Part shown: positions 23,667 through 30,201 of the stretch, piece by piece
Layout: every line of letters begins with the position of its first letter
How positions within the stretch are numbered: position 1 is the first letter of the stretch
NCBI GenBank assembly: GCA_016932955.1
Contig: JAFGBV010000083.1
Location: 1 to 30,201, forward strand
Length of the DNA: 30,201 nucleotides
Reading direction: 5' to 3'
Source of the DNA: Anaerolineales bacterium
GTDB lineage: Bacteria; Chloroflexota; Anaerolineae; Anaerolineales; UBA4823
Made by a program: the position numbers and the translations under genes
The notes under the pieces: model-generated
Databases searched by the model: none
Told to the model about the DNA's origin: nothing
The model's input: only the letters and a program-made list of their open reading frames with translations

Positions 23667-25247
23667 ATGCTAAGAAAGCTCACCGTCGTTGCCCTGCTGG
23701 TGATCCTATCGATTGCCTGTTCAGAAAGCATCCAGCTCACCGCCACGCCCATCCCACCGCTCCAGACCACCCAGATTATTGAGCCATCCGCCAGCCCCCT
23801 TCCCATCCTCGAGCCATCCGCCACACCCCAACCCACAAGCGAGCCTACCGCCACTCCCCTTCCAGAGATCCTTCGCCTGACTATCTTGTACACAGACGAT
23901 GAGCATGGCTGGATGATCGGCGAAGAGGAAGGGCAAGGCGTTGCAGAGATCTATGCTCTTTTTCAAGAGCAATATGCCTACGGGCAGGATGACGCAGTGA
24001 TCTTGCTCAGCGGGGGCGATAACTGGATCGGCCCTGCCATCTCAACCTGGTTCCAGGGCCGCGGGATGGTAGAAGCAATGAATACCATGGGATATTCCGC
24101 TTCAGCGATTGGCAACCATGAATTCGATTTCGGCGTACCGGTGATGCTGGAGCGCATGGCAGAAGCCAATTTCCCTTACCTCGCTGCCAATTTGCGCTAT
24201 GCCAATGACGGCTCTATCCCTGTTGATCTGGGTATCCAGCCATATGTGATCCTGGATATCCAGGGAATACAGGTAGGCATTGTAGCGCTGAGCTCCATAA
24301 TGACACCTGTGGTATCCAATCCGGCTTACATGAAGGATTTCATATTCACCGATTATACCGACGCGCTGCGTGAGTTTGTCCCCCAGATGCGCGAAGCCGG
24401 TGCACAGATCATCCTGCTGATATCGCATCTCTGCCCCGATGAATTACAAAGCCTGGCACAAGAAGTTGCCGACCTGAACATCCCTTTCATGGGAGGCGGG
24501 CACTGCCACTGGACATATTCCGGGCAGGTTGGTGAGAGCATACTGGTGCTCGGAGGGCCAAACCTGGGCAGTTATGCCTATGCCTATTTGGACTATAACA
24601 GAACAAGCGGTACGGTGAGCCTGGGTGAATATGGCGTCCTGTCCTATCACAGCACCACAGTCGATAGCACAGTGGCCGAAATTGTTGCCTACTGGCAGGA
24701 GCAGACAGATGCCGAGTTGAATGAGGTCATAGGCTATCTGGGAGCTGGAATAAGTAAAGACAGCCTGGAAATACAGACACTGATTACCGAAGCCTGGTTG
24801 TGGAGCTATCCTAACGCACAAGTGGCATTAACCAACCTGGGTGGTATACGAGACAATCTGCCAGCCGGTGAGCTGACCCTGGCAGAGCTGGTGAGCGTGA
24901 TGCCGTTTGATAACACGCTGGTAGAAGTACATCTGACCGGCAAGCAACTGCGCGAGGTGCTGGATTTTGGCTCAGGCAAACTAGCTGTGGGAGGATTGCA
25001 CATCGAGGAGGGGGTTTGGGTGGTCAATCGCAATGACAAACCGCTGCGCAACGATCGTACGTATACTATTCTGGTCAATAGCTTTATGTATTCCGGTGGT
25101 GATGGCTACACGATGCTCGCCCTTGGCGATCCCCCTGCGTATGAAACCGGGATTGACTGGCGGCAACCCGTGATCGATTGGATCGTTTTTCAACAATCCA
25201 ACCCCGATCACCCCCTCGATGAGGCGATCGCCGCGTTGGGGCAATAA
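23667..25247 (+). CDS. 5'-nucleotidase / UDP-sugar hydrolase family lipoprotein
   Basis: This 526-residue two-domain phosphoesterase begins with a signal peptide and lipobox SIAC (Cys18), then a Pro/Thr/Ser stalk (about 20-68). The metallophosphoesterase domain has LTILYTDDEHGWM (usually TNDxHG; here TDDEHG), LSGGDNWIGP, AIGNHEFDFG, LISHLC and GGHCHW, covering the five metal-binding blocks. The C-terminal domain has TNLGGIRDNLPAGELTLAELVSVMPF and the substrate-binding aromatic region NSFMYSGGDGYTM. It should remove phosphate from extracellular nucleotides for salvage. The replaced Asn in the first block (TDD for TND) is a modest change that deserves attention. It follows hisS by 9 bp, without a strong ribosome site. 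Confidence 0.93.
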   Translation: MLRKLTVVALLVILSIACSESIQLTATPIPPLQTTQIIEPSASPLPILEPSATPQPTSEPTATPLPEILRLTILYTDDEHGWMIGEEEGQGVAEIYALFQEQYAYGQDDAVILLSGGDNWIGPAISTWFQGRGMVEAMNTMGYSASAIGNHEFDFGVPVMLERMAEANFPYLAANLRYANDGSIPVDLGIQPYVILDIQGIQVGIVALSSIMTPVVSNPAYMKDFIFTDYTDALREFVPQMREAGAQIILLISHLCPDELQSLAQEVADLNIPFMGGGHCHWTYSGQVGESILVLGGPNLGSYAYAYLDYNRTSGTVSLGEYGVLSYHSTTVDSTVAEIVAYWQEQTDAELNEVIGYLGAGISKDSLEIQTLITEAWLWSYPNAQVALTNLGGIRDNLPAGELTLAELVSVMPFDNTLVEVHLTGKQLREVLDFGSGKLAVGGLHIEEGVWVVNRNDKPLRNDRTYTILVNSFMYSGGDGYTMLALGDPPAYETGIDWRQPVIDWIVFQQSNPDHPLDEAIAALGQ

Positions 25248-25254
25248 GCCGATG

Positions 25255-26316
25255 CTACAGACTCACCGTGCAGCCCAGTCCAGGCACCTCAGACGCCACC
25301 AACCAGCCCTCCTCCAGGCGAAAACTGGCCGTGGTCGGATCTGCGATAAGCTCCAGATGCCCATCCAGATCGCCATACTGCACATTGGCACTGCTCAGGG
25401 CGAAGCTCAACCCAGCAGCGATCATCAGCGCCGGCTCGATCACGCACGATACCATTGTAGTCAGCTTGCCTGCCCTGGCAATTGAATCAGCCTGCCTGGC
25501 GCCACGCAAGCCGCCGCAGGCAGCGATCTTAATGCTTAAGCCGTTGACCATTTTCTGAGCTGCCAATGCTAGCGCAGAAGCAGGGCCAGACGCGCTCTGA
25601 TCGGCCAATACAGGCAAAGGGCTTTGCAAGGTCACTTGGCGCAGGGTTTCCAGGTCTTGAGCAGGAGTAGGTTGCTCCAGCATCTCCAACCCACCCTTCA
25701 GAGCGCGGGCGACATCCAACGCCTGCTGCAGCGTATAGCCTCCATCCGCATCCAGGCGCAGGATGAAATCTGGCAGCAAGCGGCGAATGGCGCGCACCCG
25801 CTGCACGTCCAGGGCGGGATCGACTCCTCCCTTGATCTTCAAGATGCGGAAGCCGCGGCATGCATATGCCTCTGCCCTTTCCACACTCTCTTCGATGCCA
25901 GACAATGGAATGGTCGCTGAAGTTTGGATGCGGTTACGGTATCCGCCGAGCAAGCGGTAAAGAGGCATATCCGCCGCCAATCCCAGCAAGTCGTGAAAAG
26001 CCAAGTCAAATGCACACAGGGCAGCAGGAACATCTCCCAGCGCCTGGGCAAGCTGATCCAGGGCATATTCCATATTCAAGGGGTGAAGGTCTAGCGCCAA
26101 TTCTGCACCTGCTTGGCAGGCTTGCAGCACAACCTGCGGAGTCTGCCCTGTGAGCTGCGGGTGTGCCACTGCGCACCCCCATGCATTCAAACCTTGGCGC
26201 GTCTCCAGGCGGACAAAGACCGCCGTCACATGGGTGATCTCTGGTATACAAGCCATGCGCACAGGCTGGCGCAGTTTTAGCTCAACAGACGTTACCTCAG
26301 CATGAGTGATCTGCAT
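25255..26316 (-). CDS. Enolase-superfamily enzyme (dipeptide epimerase / muconate-cycloisomerase type)
   Basis: This 353-residue enzyme has the MLE-subgroup catalytic set: LKIKGG (Lys160 and Lys162, the KxK), metal ligands Asp189 (LDADGGY), Glu214 (EQP) and Asp239 (LADQS), and Lys263 (SIKIAACGG) as the opposite base. An N-terminal capping domain (residues 1-125) contains the usual GWGxA-like NAWGCAV and DLAFHDLLG. In this subgroup known reactions are L-Ala-D/L-Glu epimerisation, o-succinylbenzoate synthesis and muconate cycloisomerisation; no menaquinone or aromatic genes are near. The pcp gene next door (amino-terminal peptide cleavage) makes a dipeptide epimerase the more natural reading, but that is inference. 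GGAGG lies 6 nt before the ATG, an excellent ribosome site. Confidence 0.88.
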   Translation of the reverse strand: MQITHAEVTSVELKLRQPVRMACIPEITHVTAVFVRLETRQGLNAWGCAVAHPQLTGQTPQVVLQACQAGAELALDLHPLNMEYALDQLAQALGDVPAALCAFDLAFHDLLGLAADMPLYRLLGGYRNRIQTSATIPLSGIEESVERAEAYACRGFRILKIKGGVDPALDVQRVRAIRRLLPDFILRLDADGGYTLQQALDVARALKGGLEMLEQPTPAQDLETLRQVTLQSPLPVLADQSASGPASALALAAQKMVNGLSIKIAACGGLRGARQADSIARAGKLTTMVSCVIEPALMIAAGLSFALSSANVQYGDLDGHLELIADPTTASFRLEEGWLVASEVPGLGCTVSL

Positions 26317-26335
26317 AGAGGCCTCCTTAAAAAAA

Positions 26336-26341
26336 ATTATA
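26336..26341 (-). promoter_or_regulatory. -10 box of the enolase-superfamily gene
   Basis: A perfect TATAAT on the minus strand, 20 bp before the ATG, preceded 18 bp upstream by TTAAGT as a weak -35. The leader would be very short but still contain the GGAGG site. Confidence 0.5.
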
Positions 26342-26370
26342 AACCATTTTGTATGCTAAACTTAATCGGC

Positions 26371-26561
26371 TCACTGGGAATTGCCGTGACAGATGGCCGA
26401 CGTGGGGGTGTTTTGCGGGCGGAGCCCGCAAAACACCCCCACAGATCCGCCTCACCCCGGCAATTCCTAGAGAACCACTTAATCATTGGGAATTGCCGTG
26501 ATAGAGGGTAGGTGAGGTAATTTCATGCAGCTTCTCCGCACGCAATTGCCTCACATTCCCA
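26371..26561. mobile_element. MITE-like nested palindromic element (two related units)
   Basis: This gene-free 270-bp gap carries two related units. Unit 1: imperfect outer arms CTGGGAATTGCCG (26374-26386) and CGGCAATTCC (26458-26467) around a perfect 19-bp hairpin. Unit 2 begins with a near copy of the first 26 bases (26371-26396 versus 26483-26508, four mismatches), contains GTGAGGTAATT...AATTGCCTCAC (26512-26554, one mismatch), and closes with TGGGAAT...ATTCCCA (26487-26561). There is no coding capacity. It resembles a MITE or REP-type repeat family; a structured RNA is the alternative. Confidence 0.55.
26402..26442. repeat. Perfect 19-bp inverted repeat with 3-nt loop
   Basis: GTGGGGGTGTTTTGCGGGC (26402-26420), loop GGA, then its exact complement (26424-26442). 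No T-run follows on either strand, so it is not a standard terminator, although so strong a hairpin could still stall polymerase. Confidence 0.95.
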
Positions 26562-26586
26562 CAGCAGGAATGATCAGGAGAACAGG

Positions 26587-27219
26587 ATGAAATTGCTATT
26601 GACCGGTTTTGAGCCATTCGGCGGCAGCACTGTCAATCCATCAGAGCAGGTTGCGCACACATTGAACGGGCATGTGATCGGCGGTTTCGAGATCACGAGT
26701 ACCATCCTGCCCGTCACACGCAGCGAAGGTCCAGCGCGCCTGCTGGAAGCGCTGGAAAATATCCAACCCGACGCCGTGATCTGCCTGGGCGAGGCTCCTC
26801 GTCGCGCCGCGATCTCCATTGAACGGATCGCGGTAAACCTGCTGGATTACCGCATCCCAGATAACGCTGGCACCCAGGTACAAGATGAGCCAATCGTTCC
26901 AGGCGGGCCGGCAGCCTACTTTGTCACCCTGCCGGTGCGGGTGATGCTGGATGCCATTCGCTCTGCCGCGGTTCCAGCGGAGCTATCGTTATCAGCAGGG
27001 ACATATCTTTGCAACCAGGTGCTGTATACGCTACTCCACAACCTGGCAGCCTGCCAGACAGATATCCTTGCAGGCTTCATCCACCTGCCTGCTCTGCCCG
27101 AACAAGCTGTAAGTGATCAGCGCCCATCGATGGCGCTGGAGACAATGATCAAGGGGATCACAGCAGCCATTGAGGTCATCAAAAAGCCCTCGGAGTCTTT
27201 GGAAAACCCCGAGGGCTAA
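26587..27219 (+). CDS. pcp: Pyroglutamyl-peptidase I
   Basis: This 210-residue cysteine peptidase of family C15 removes N-terminal pyroglutamate from peptides in the cytosol. It starts KLLLTGFEPFGGSTVNPSE, the family signature. The catalytic triad is visible: Glu79 in ISIERIAVN, Cys142 in SAGTYLCNQVLY and His166 in AGFIHLP. The usual GLGxAxGR block is CLGEAPRR. Length is typical. GGAG lies 6-7 nt before the ATG. Transcription must come through the palindromic element upstream. The last dozen codons double as the stem-loop of a terminator for the opposite-strand gene, and give a C-terminal tail (KPSESLENPEG) that is not conserved in the family. Confidence 0.95.
   Translation: MKLLLTGFEPFGGSTVNPSEQVAHTLNGHVIGGFEITSTILPVTRSEGPARLLEALENIQPDAVICLGEAPRRAAISIERIAVNLLDYRIPDNAGTQVQDEPIVPGGPAAYFVTLPVRVMLDAIRSAAVPAELSLSAGTYLCNQVLYTLLHNLAACQTDILAGFIHLPALPEQAVSDQRPSMALETMIKGITAAIEVIKKPSESLENPEG
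27181..27217 (-). terminator. Terminator of the DUF2202 gene, embedded in the 3' end of pcp
   Basis: AGCCCTCGG (27185-27193) pairs with CCGAGGGCT (27209-27217). On the minus strand the hairpin is followed by TTTTT (27185-27181), 38 bp after the DUF2202 stop. On the plus strand no T-run follows. Confidence 0.75.
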
Positions 27220-27254
27220 TCTGCTCAGATAGTGCTTGCGATGAGCTTCCCGCG

Positions 27255-28160
27255 CTAGGGCGTCAAACCACCCTGGCTGCCGCCTCCTTGCCCGCCGCCC
27301 TGACCCCCTCTGCCTTTGCCATTTCCCTGCCCCTGACCACCACCAGCCTGCCCGCCCCGTCCAGCCTGGGCGCTCAGAATAGCATCGTATGCTTCCTGGC
27401 TGAGGTATTGCGGCTGGTATGTTTCACCTGTCTGCGATTGCAATGTGTTTACAAAAGCACGCAGGTGATTTTCCGAACCTGCTTCCAGATTTTGATACAC
27501 CATCTGGATATCTGGCTGGTCAGTCTGTGATAGGCGAGATTGCAAATCCAGGATATCGATCTCCTCAATCGCCGCGCCAACCGTAAGCGCCTCCCCCAGC
27601 GAGAGGCTGCCCTGCTGCGTCAGTTGGCTATACAATGCCTGTAAATCCGGGTCGCTGAACACACCTTCACCATTCCCAGAGGCTGGGTCAGGCAGCCCGT
27701 AACGTTCCAGCAGCGCTAGCACCGCATCGCTGTGGGTTTGCTCGCTGGCAGCAATGTTCTGGAATATGGGCAAACCCCAAAGGTCGTACAGGAACATATA
27801 CACATCATGCGCCAGTTTTTCTTCCTCGCGCATATAGCTCAGCCCCTCGCTCTCCTCAGTCGATAGATCCCCGGCAGCAATCCCAGATAGGGCAGTATCG
27901 AGTGCGGCGAGGTCAATCGCGGAATCCTCAGACACCACTCCATTGAGGATTTCTTGCGTGCCAGATTGCTGTCCATCCTGGCCTCCCCCGCCATAGCGGT
28001 TGCCAGTTTGGCCAGCATCAACCTGAGCTCCCTGGTCTGACGAAACAACCTGGGCGCCGAGACCAAGGGGCGCTGCCCCTGCGGCTGTTTGTCCGGTGCA
28101 GGCAGATAAGATCAACGCGATCATCCCAACAAGGGAGAGAACAATCCAATTTCGTAACAT
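27255..28160 (-). CDS. DUF2202 ferritin-like lipoprotein with Gly/Gln-rich tail
   Basis: This 301-residue protein has a signal peptide with lipobox LSAC (Cys21). A disordered Gly/Gln/Ser segment leads to the DUF2202 domain: LSYMREEEKLAHDVYMFLYDLWGLPIFQNIAASEQTHSDAVLALLERYGLPDP, then two more helices with AIEEIDILDLQ and GSENHLRAFV. The E-EEK, E..H and E..H pairs match a ferritin-like di-metal four-helix bundle. The C-terminal ~35 residues are almost only Gly, Gln, Arg, Asn and Lys (GGQGQGNGKGRGGQGGGQGG), likely disordered and possibly cell-wall or nucleic-acid binding. The start is the ATG at 28160 with AAGGAG 7 nt before it; the frame continues to a TTG at 28175 that lies inside the ribosome site. 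Function of the domain is not settled; metal handling is inferred. Its terminator lies in pcp. Confidence 0.9.
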   Translation of the reverse strand: MLRNWIVLSLVGMIALILSACTGQTAAGAAPLGLGAQVVSSDQGAQVDAGQTGNRYGGGGQDGQQSGTQEILNGVVSEDSAIDLAALDTALSGIAAGDLSTEESEGLSYMREEEKLAHDVYMFLYDLWGLPIFQNIAASEQTHSDAVLALLERYGLPDPASGNGEGVFSDPDLQALYSQLTQQGSLSLGEALTVGAAIEEIDILDLQSRLSQTDQPDIQMVYQNLEAGSENHLRAFVNTLQSQTGETYQPQYLSQEAYDAILSAQAGRGGQAGGGQGQGNGKGRGGQGGGQGGGSQGGLTP

Positions 28161-28291
28161 AGTGATCTCCTTCAAAACTGTGTATGATGCGCCCGCTTAC
28201 GCGAACGCTAATATTCACATTCTACAAGCCAGCCGTGAAGGATCATTGAAGGAGATGTGAAGATTTTATGTGAAATTCATACGTTTTCAGG

Positions 28292-28297
28292 TATAAT
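28292..28297 (+). promoter_or_regulatory. -10 box of the tRNA-His gene
   Basis: A perfect TATAAT 13 bp before the tRNA. The -35 region (TGTGAA at 17 bp) is poor. Confidence 0.5.
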
Positions 28298-28310
28298 ACA
28301 GCCCGCTTGT

Positions 28311-28383
28311 GGTGCCTGTAGCTCAATGGCAGAGCACCTGACTGTGGATCAGGTGGTTGTGGGTTCGACCCCCATCAGGCACC
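28311..28383 (+). tRNA. tRNA-His (GTG)
   Basis: A complete cloverleaf: acceptor arm GGTGCCTG / CAGGCACC, including the histidine-specific extra G at position -1 paired with C73; D arm GCTC-AATGGCA-GAGC; anticodon arm CCTGA-CTGTGGA-TCAGG with anticodon GTG; T arm GTGGG-TTCGACC-CCCAT (one G-T pair). The 3' CCA is not encoded (CTA follows), so it must be added by the CCA-adding enzyme. The matching synthetase gene is at 22389-23657. Confidence 0.97.
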
Positions 28384-28397
28384 CTATGTGCGTAACC

Positions 28398-28440
28398 AAT
28401 GGCCTAAGCCCATCTTTGGGAGAGGCCATTCTTGTTATAT
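28398..28440 (+). terminator. Terminator after tRNA-His
   Basis: AATGGCCT (28398-28405) pairs with AGGCCATT (28423-28430), with a further CCC/GGG inner stem, followed by the T-rich CTTGTTATAT. It fits a factor-independent stop for the tRNA transcript. Confidence 0.55.
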
Positions 28441-28496
28441 GCGCATTGACACTGAGAGTGCTGGGATAACACTAACCCTTCCTCATTCAAGCCTGG

Positions 28497-28742
28497 CTAT
28501 CGGATGCAAATAACGAGGCCGATGTATAAACCAATTACATAGACCACCTCAAAAGCCCGGTCGCTGGAGGAGAAGACGCCCAACGCCAGGGCAAGGGTGG
28601 AGACAAAGACAACTCCGCCCACCCATCCGATCAGGCCAGGCAGATCGCCGGTAAAGAGGGAAAACAATGCCACGCCAATGAAAAGCAGCGCTGTCGCGGG
28701 GCAACTATACAGCGCATAAGACAAATGTGCTGTGGGCTGTAA
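28497..28742 (-). pseudogene. Small hydrophobic ORF, probably C-terminal relic of a permease
   Basis: This frame of about 75 codons lies downstream of, and in the same frame as, the helicase stop. It has no ATG and no ribosome site; the only start is a TTG at 28724. It encodes three hydrophobic stretches (ATALLFIGVALFSLF, LIGWVGGVVFVSTLALALGVF, FEVVYVIGLYIGLVI). The phrase LALALGVFSSSDRAFEVVY recalls the end of ABC-2-type permeases, where a similar LALALGxxSGSSRxFE phrase occurs. I therefore read it as the leftover 3' end of a lost transporter gene. A small membrane protein made by stop-codon read-through is the alternative. Assignment is tentative. Confidence 0.4.
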
Positions 28743-30201
28743 TTACCAGAAACGCTCTAGATTCGCTTTAATCTCACTGTCGCTCTGTACGACTCGATAT
28801 CCCTGCCAATGTGAGGGGAACAGACGACGGTAACGAGCCTGGGTAAAACGCTCATCGATCAATAGGATGATCCCGCGATCTGACTCTGTACGGATGACTC
28901 GACCGGTCGCCTGTAACACCCGGTTGAACCCGGGATACTGGTAAGCGTAGGCAAAACCCGCCTGGGCAAAACCGCCTTCGTCCTGGCGATCAAAATATTC
29001 TTTGATCAAATCTCTCTCCAGGCATACTTGCGGCACTCCCACGCCGACAACCACGGCGCCAATCAAGCGTTCTCCCACCAGATCAATCCCTTCCCCAAAG
29101 ATACCCCCCATGACGGCTAACCCAACCAAGGTTTCCTGGTTGCTGGCGGAAAACTGGGCCAAGAAAGCCTCGCGCGCGGCTTCCGTCATGCCCCGGTCCT
29201 GAACGAGAAGCTGTCTTTCTGGAAGCCTTTCCTTGAGCAGCTCAAGCACCGCAGCCAAGTAAGCATAGGATGGGAAGAAAACCAGGTAATTGCCCACCTG
29301 AGCGCCGCAGATGGTTTCAATCGCAGAGGCAATCGCAGCGTAGGAATCAGCCCGCTGCGCATATTTGGTGGCTATGCCGTTGTGGATCAGCAAGCTGACA
29401 TTTTCTGCTGGAAAAGGGGATGGGAAGATGCGCCTGGGATGGATCGCTGCGCCAGTCAGGAGCTTCATAAAATAATCCAAAGGAAGCAGTGTCGCCGAGA
29501 AAAAAACAGTGGATTGGCTGCGTTCCAGCGGAGCGGCCAGCATGGGACCAGGATCCAGGCAGAATAATTTTGCTTTGAGGCCAGCCTGACCCTGGCGCTC
29601 AAAGTAGGACACGTAGAAAGTGTCGAAGTACTCGGACGTACGGAGATAGTTGCGGCACAAGAAATAAAACTCCAATAATTCCTGCCTGAACTCAGCGGCT
29701 TGATTCATGACCAGCCAATCTTCTGCCTCCTGGTTGAATTCCCGGATCGCCTTGAGCAGCTTTTCGGGGAGCTGGTGCTCAACCAGCGCCGGCTTGCCTT
29801 CCGCCTGGCAGGCTTTGCGTATCTCCAGCAAGATCTTATTGATCGCGCGCAGATTTTTCGCCAACTCAGGTAAATGCGATTTCAGTGTACGTTGGAGGTC
29901 CAGCACCGTCTTTTTATCCAGCTCGGCCGAATACATCGCTCTGGCGCGGTCGGGAAGATTGTGCGCTTCATCGACCAGGAAGATATACGGTTCCGTGCTG
30001 AAGTCAAAAAAGCGGTGCAGATAGACGCGCGGATCGAAGGCATAGTTGTAATCACAGATGATGCAATCAGCCCATAAAGCCAGATCCAGCGAGAACTCGA
30101 ACGGGCAGAGCTGGTACCGTTGGGCGAGGTCCTCAATCAGCGGACGGGTAAAGGCTTCGTACTGGTCGATTTCTTCCAGCGCCTGCTTGACTTTGCCAAA
30201 A
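28743..30201 (-). CDS. DinG/XPD-type (superfamily 2) ATP-dependent helicase, partial
   Basis: The 5' end lies beyond the window; 486 codons are visible. Reading from the right edge: YQLCPFEFSLDLALWADCII with cysteines of the likely Fe-S domain, then CDYNYAFDP, then the Walker B box FLVDEAHNLPDRAR (DEAH at 29972-29961). The frame is therefore open past the internal ATG at 29936. Helicase domain 2 has STVFFSATLLPLDYF, YLVFFPSYAYL, LAVMGGIFGEGIDL and motif VI LQATGRVIRTESDRGIILLIDERF. This is the order of bacterial Rad3/XPD-like 5'-3' DNA helicases (DinG/YoaA), which unwind forked or R-loop DNA in repair. The visible part ends normally with ...NLERFW and TAA. Whether an N-terminal nuclease domain is present cannot be seen. 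Confidence 0.93.
   Translation of the reverse strand, partial: FGKVKQALEEIDQYEAFTRPLIEDLAQRYQLCPFEFSLDLALWADCIICDYNYAFDPRVYLHRFFDFSTEPYIFLVDEAHNLPDRARAMYSAELDKKTVLDLQRTLKSHLPELAKNLRAINKILLEIRKACQAEGKPALVEHQLPEKLLKAIREFNQEAEDWLVMNQAAEFRQELLEFYFLCRNYLRTSEYFDTFYVSYFERQGQAGLKAKLFCLDPGPMLAAPLERSQSTVFFSATLLPLDYFMKLLTGAAIHPRRIFPSPFPAENVSLLIHNGIATKYAQRADSYAAIASAIETICGAQVGNYLVFFPSYAYLAAVLELLKERLPERQLLVQDRGMTEAAREAFLAQFSASNQETLVGLAVMGGIFGEGIDLVGERLIGAVVVGVGVPQVCLERDLIKEYFDRQDEGGFAQAGFAYAYQYPGFNRVLQATGRVIRTESDRGIILLIDERFTQARYRRLFPSHWQGYRVVQSDSEIKANLERFW

Noticed and set aside
26402..26442. Strong hairpin as a rho-independent terminator
   Set aside because: No T-run on either side in either orientation, and it lies in a leader between divergent genes rather than at a gene end.
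28257..28469. Plus-strand 70-codon frame spanning the tRNA-His
   Set aside because: It is a translation of the tRNA gene and its terminator, hence a false ORF.

Overview
The window looks like a chromosomal segment of a Chloroflexota bacterium, most likely an Anaerolineae relative. This is an inference from gene style: a MacAB-like operon whose adaptor is a lipoprotein, many lipoproteins with Thr/Pro-rich stalks, a DUF2202 protein, one-polypeptide fused permeases, and several chloroflexotal-looking orphans. No rRNA or other phylogenetic marker settles it. There is one tRNA (His, GTG), no CRISPR array, no intact transposase and no phage module. Coding density is high, with many convergent gene ends only 0-7 bp apart.

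Layout. 104-5043 (minus) is a self-regulated efflux operon: TetR regulator, a double-length FtsX/MacB permease, a MacA/HlyD-type adaptor lipoprotein and a LolD/MacB-type ATPase. Its promoter (TTGACA-17-TATACT) has two dyad operators. 5138-5430 holds a decayed transporter remnant. 5471-8373 (plus) holds a one-haem cytochrome c lipoprotein and two overlapping genes for TIM-barrel-like proteins, one a lipoprotein and one membrane-anchored. 8374-8970 (minus) is a GNAT acetyltransferase. 9111-9607 is an eroded locus: promoter and operator, an ArsR HTH scrap, and the first ~85 codons of a radical SAM maturase. 9641-10552 (minus) is an unknown protein, 10661-12700 a YyaL/DUF255 protein, and 12702-13262 (minus) an ICMT-like membrane methyltransferase.

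13300-16006 (plus) is a compact redox operon: PadR regulator, NapH-like polyferredoxin membrane protein and a tandem-flavodoxin protein. 16202-19204 encodes a 1000-residue fused DppB-DppC-type permease. Its cytosolic linker contains a stretch resembling the helical segment of PEP-synthase/rifampicin-phosphotransferase proteins. Two Fur-like palindromes lie upstream, and no ATPase or binding protein lies beside it. An MFS exporter follows.

20617-22243 (minus) is exonuclease III plus DegV. 22389-25247 (plus) is hisS plus a 5'-nucleotidase lipoprotein. 25255-26316 (minus) is an enolase-superfamily enzyme, separated by a MITE-like palindromic element from pcp (pyroglutamyl peptidase, plus). 27255-28160 (minus) is a DUF2202 lipoprotein, followed by tRNA-His, a small permease relic, and a DinG/XPD-type helicase that runs off the right edge.

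The most unusual pieces are the orphan fused permease with its borrowed-looking linker, the PadR/ferredoxin/double-flavodoxin operon, the decayed ArsR/radical-SAM locus, and the nested palindromic element at 26371-26561.
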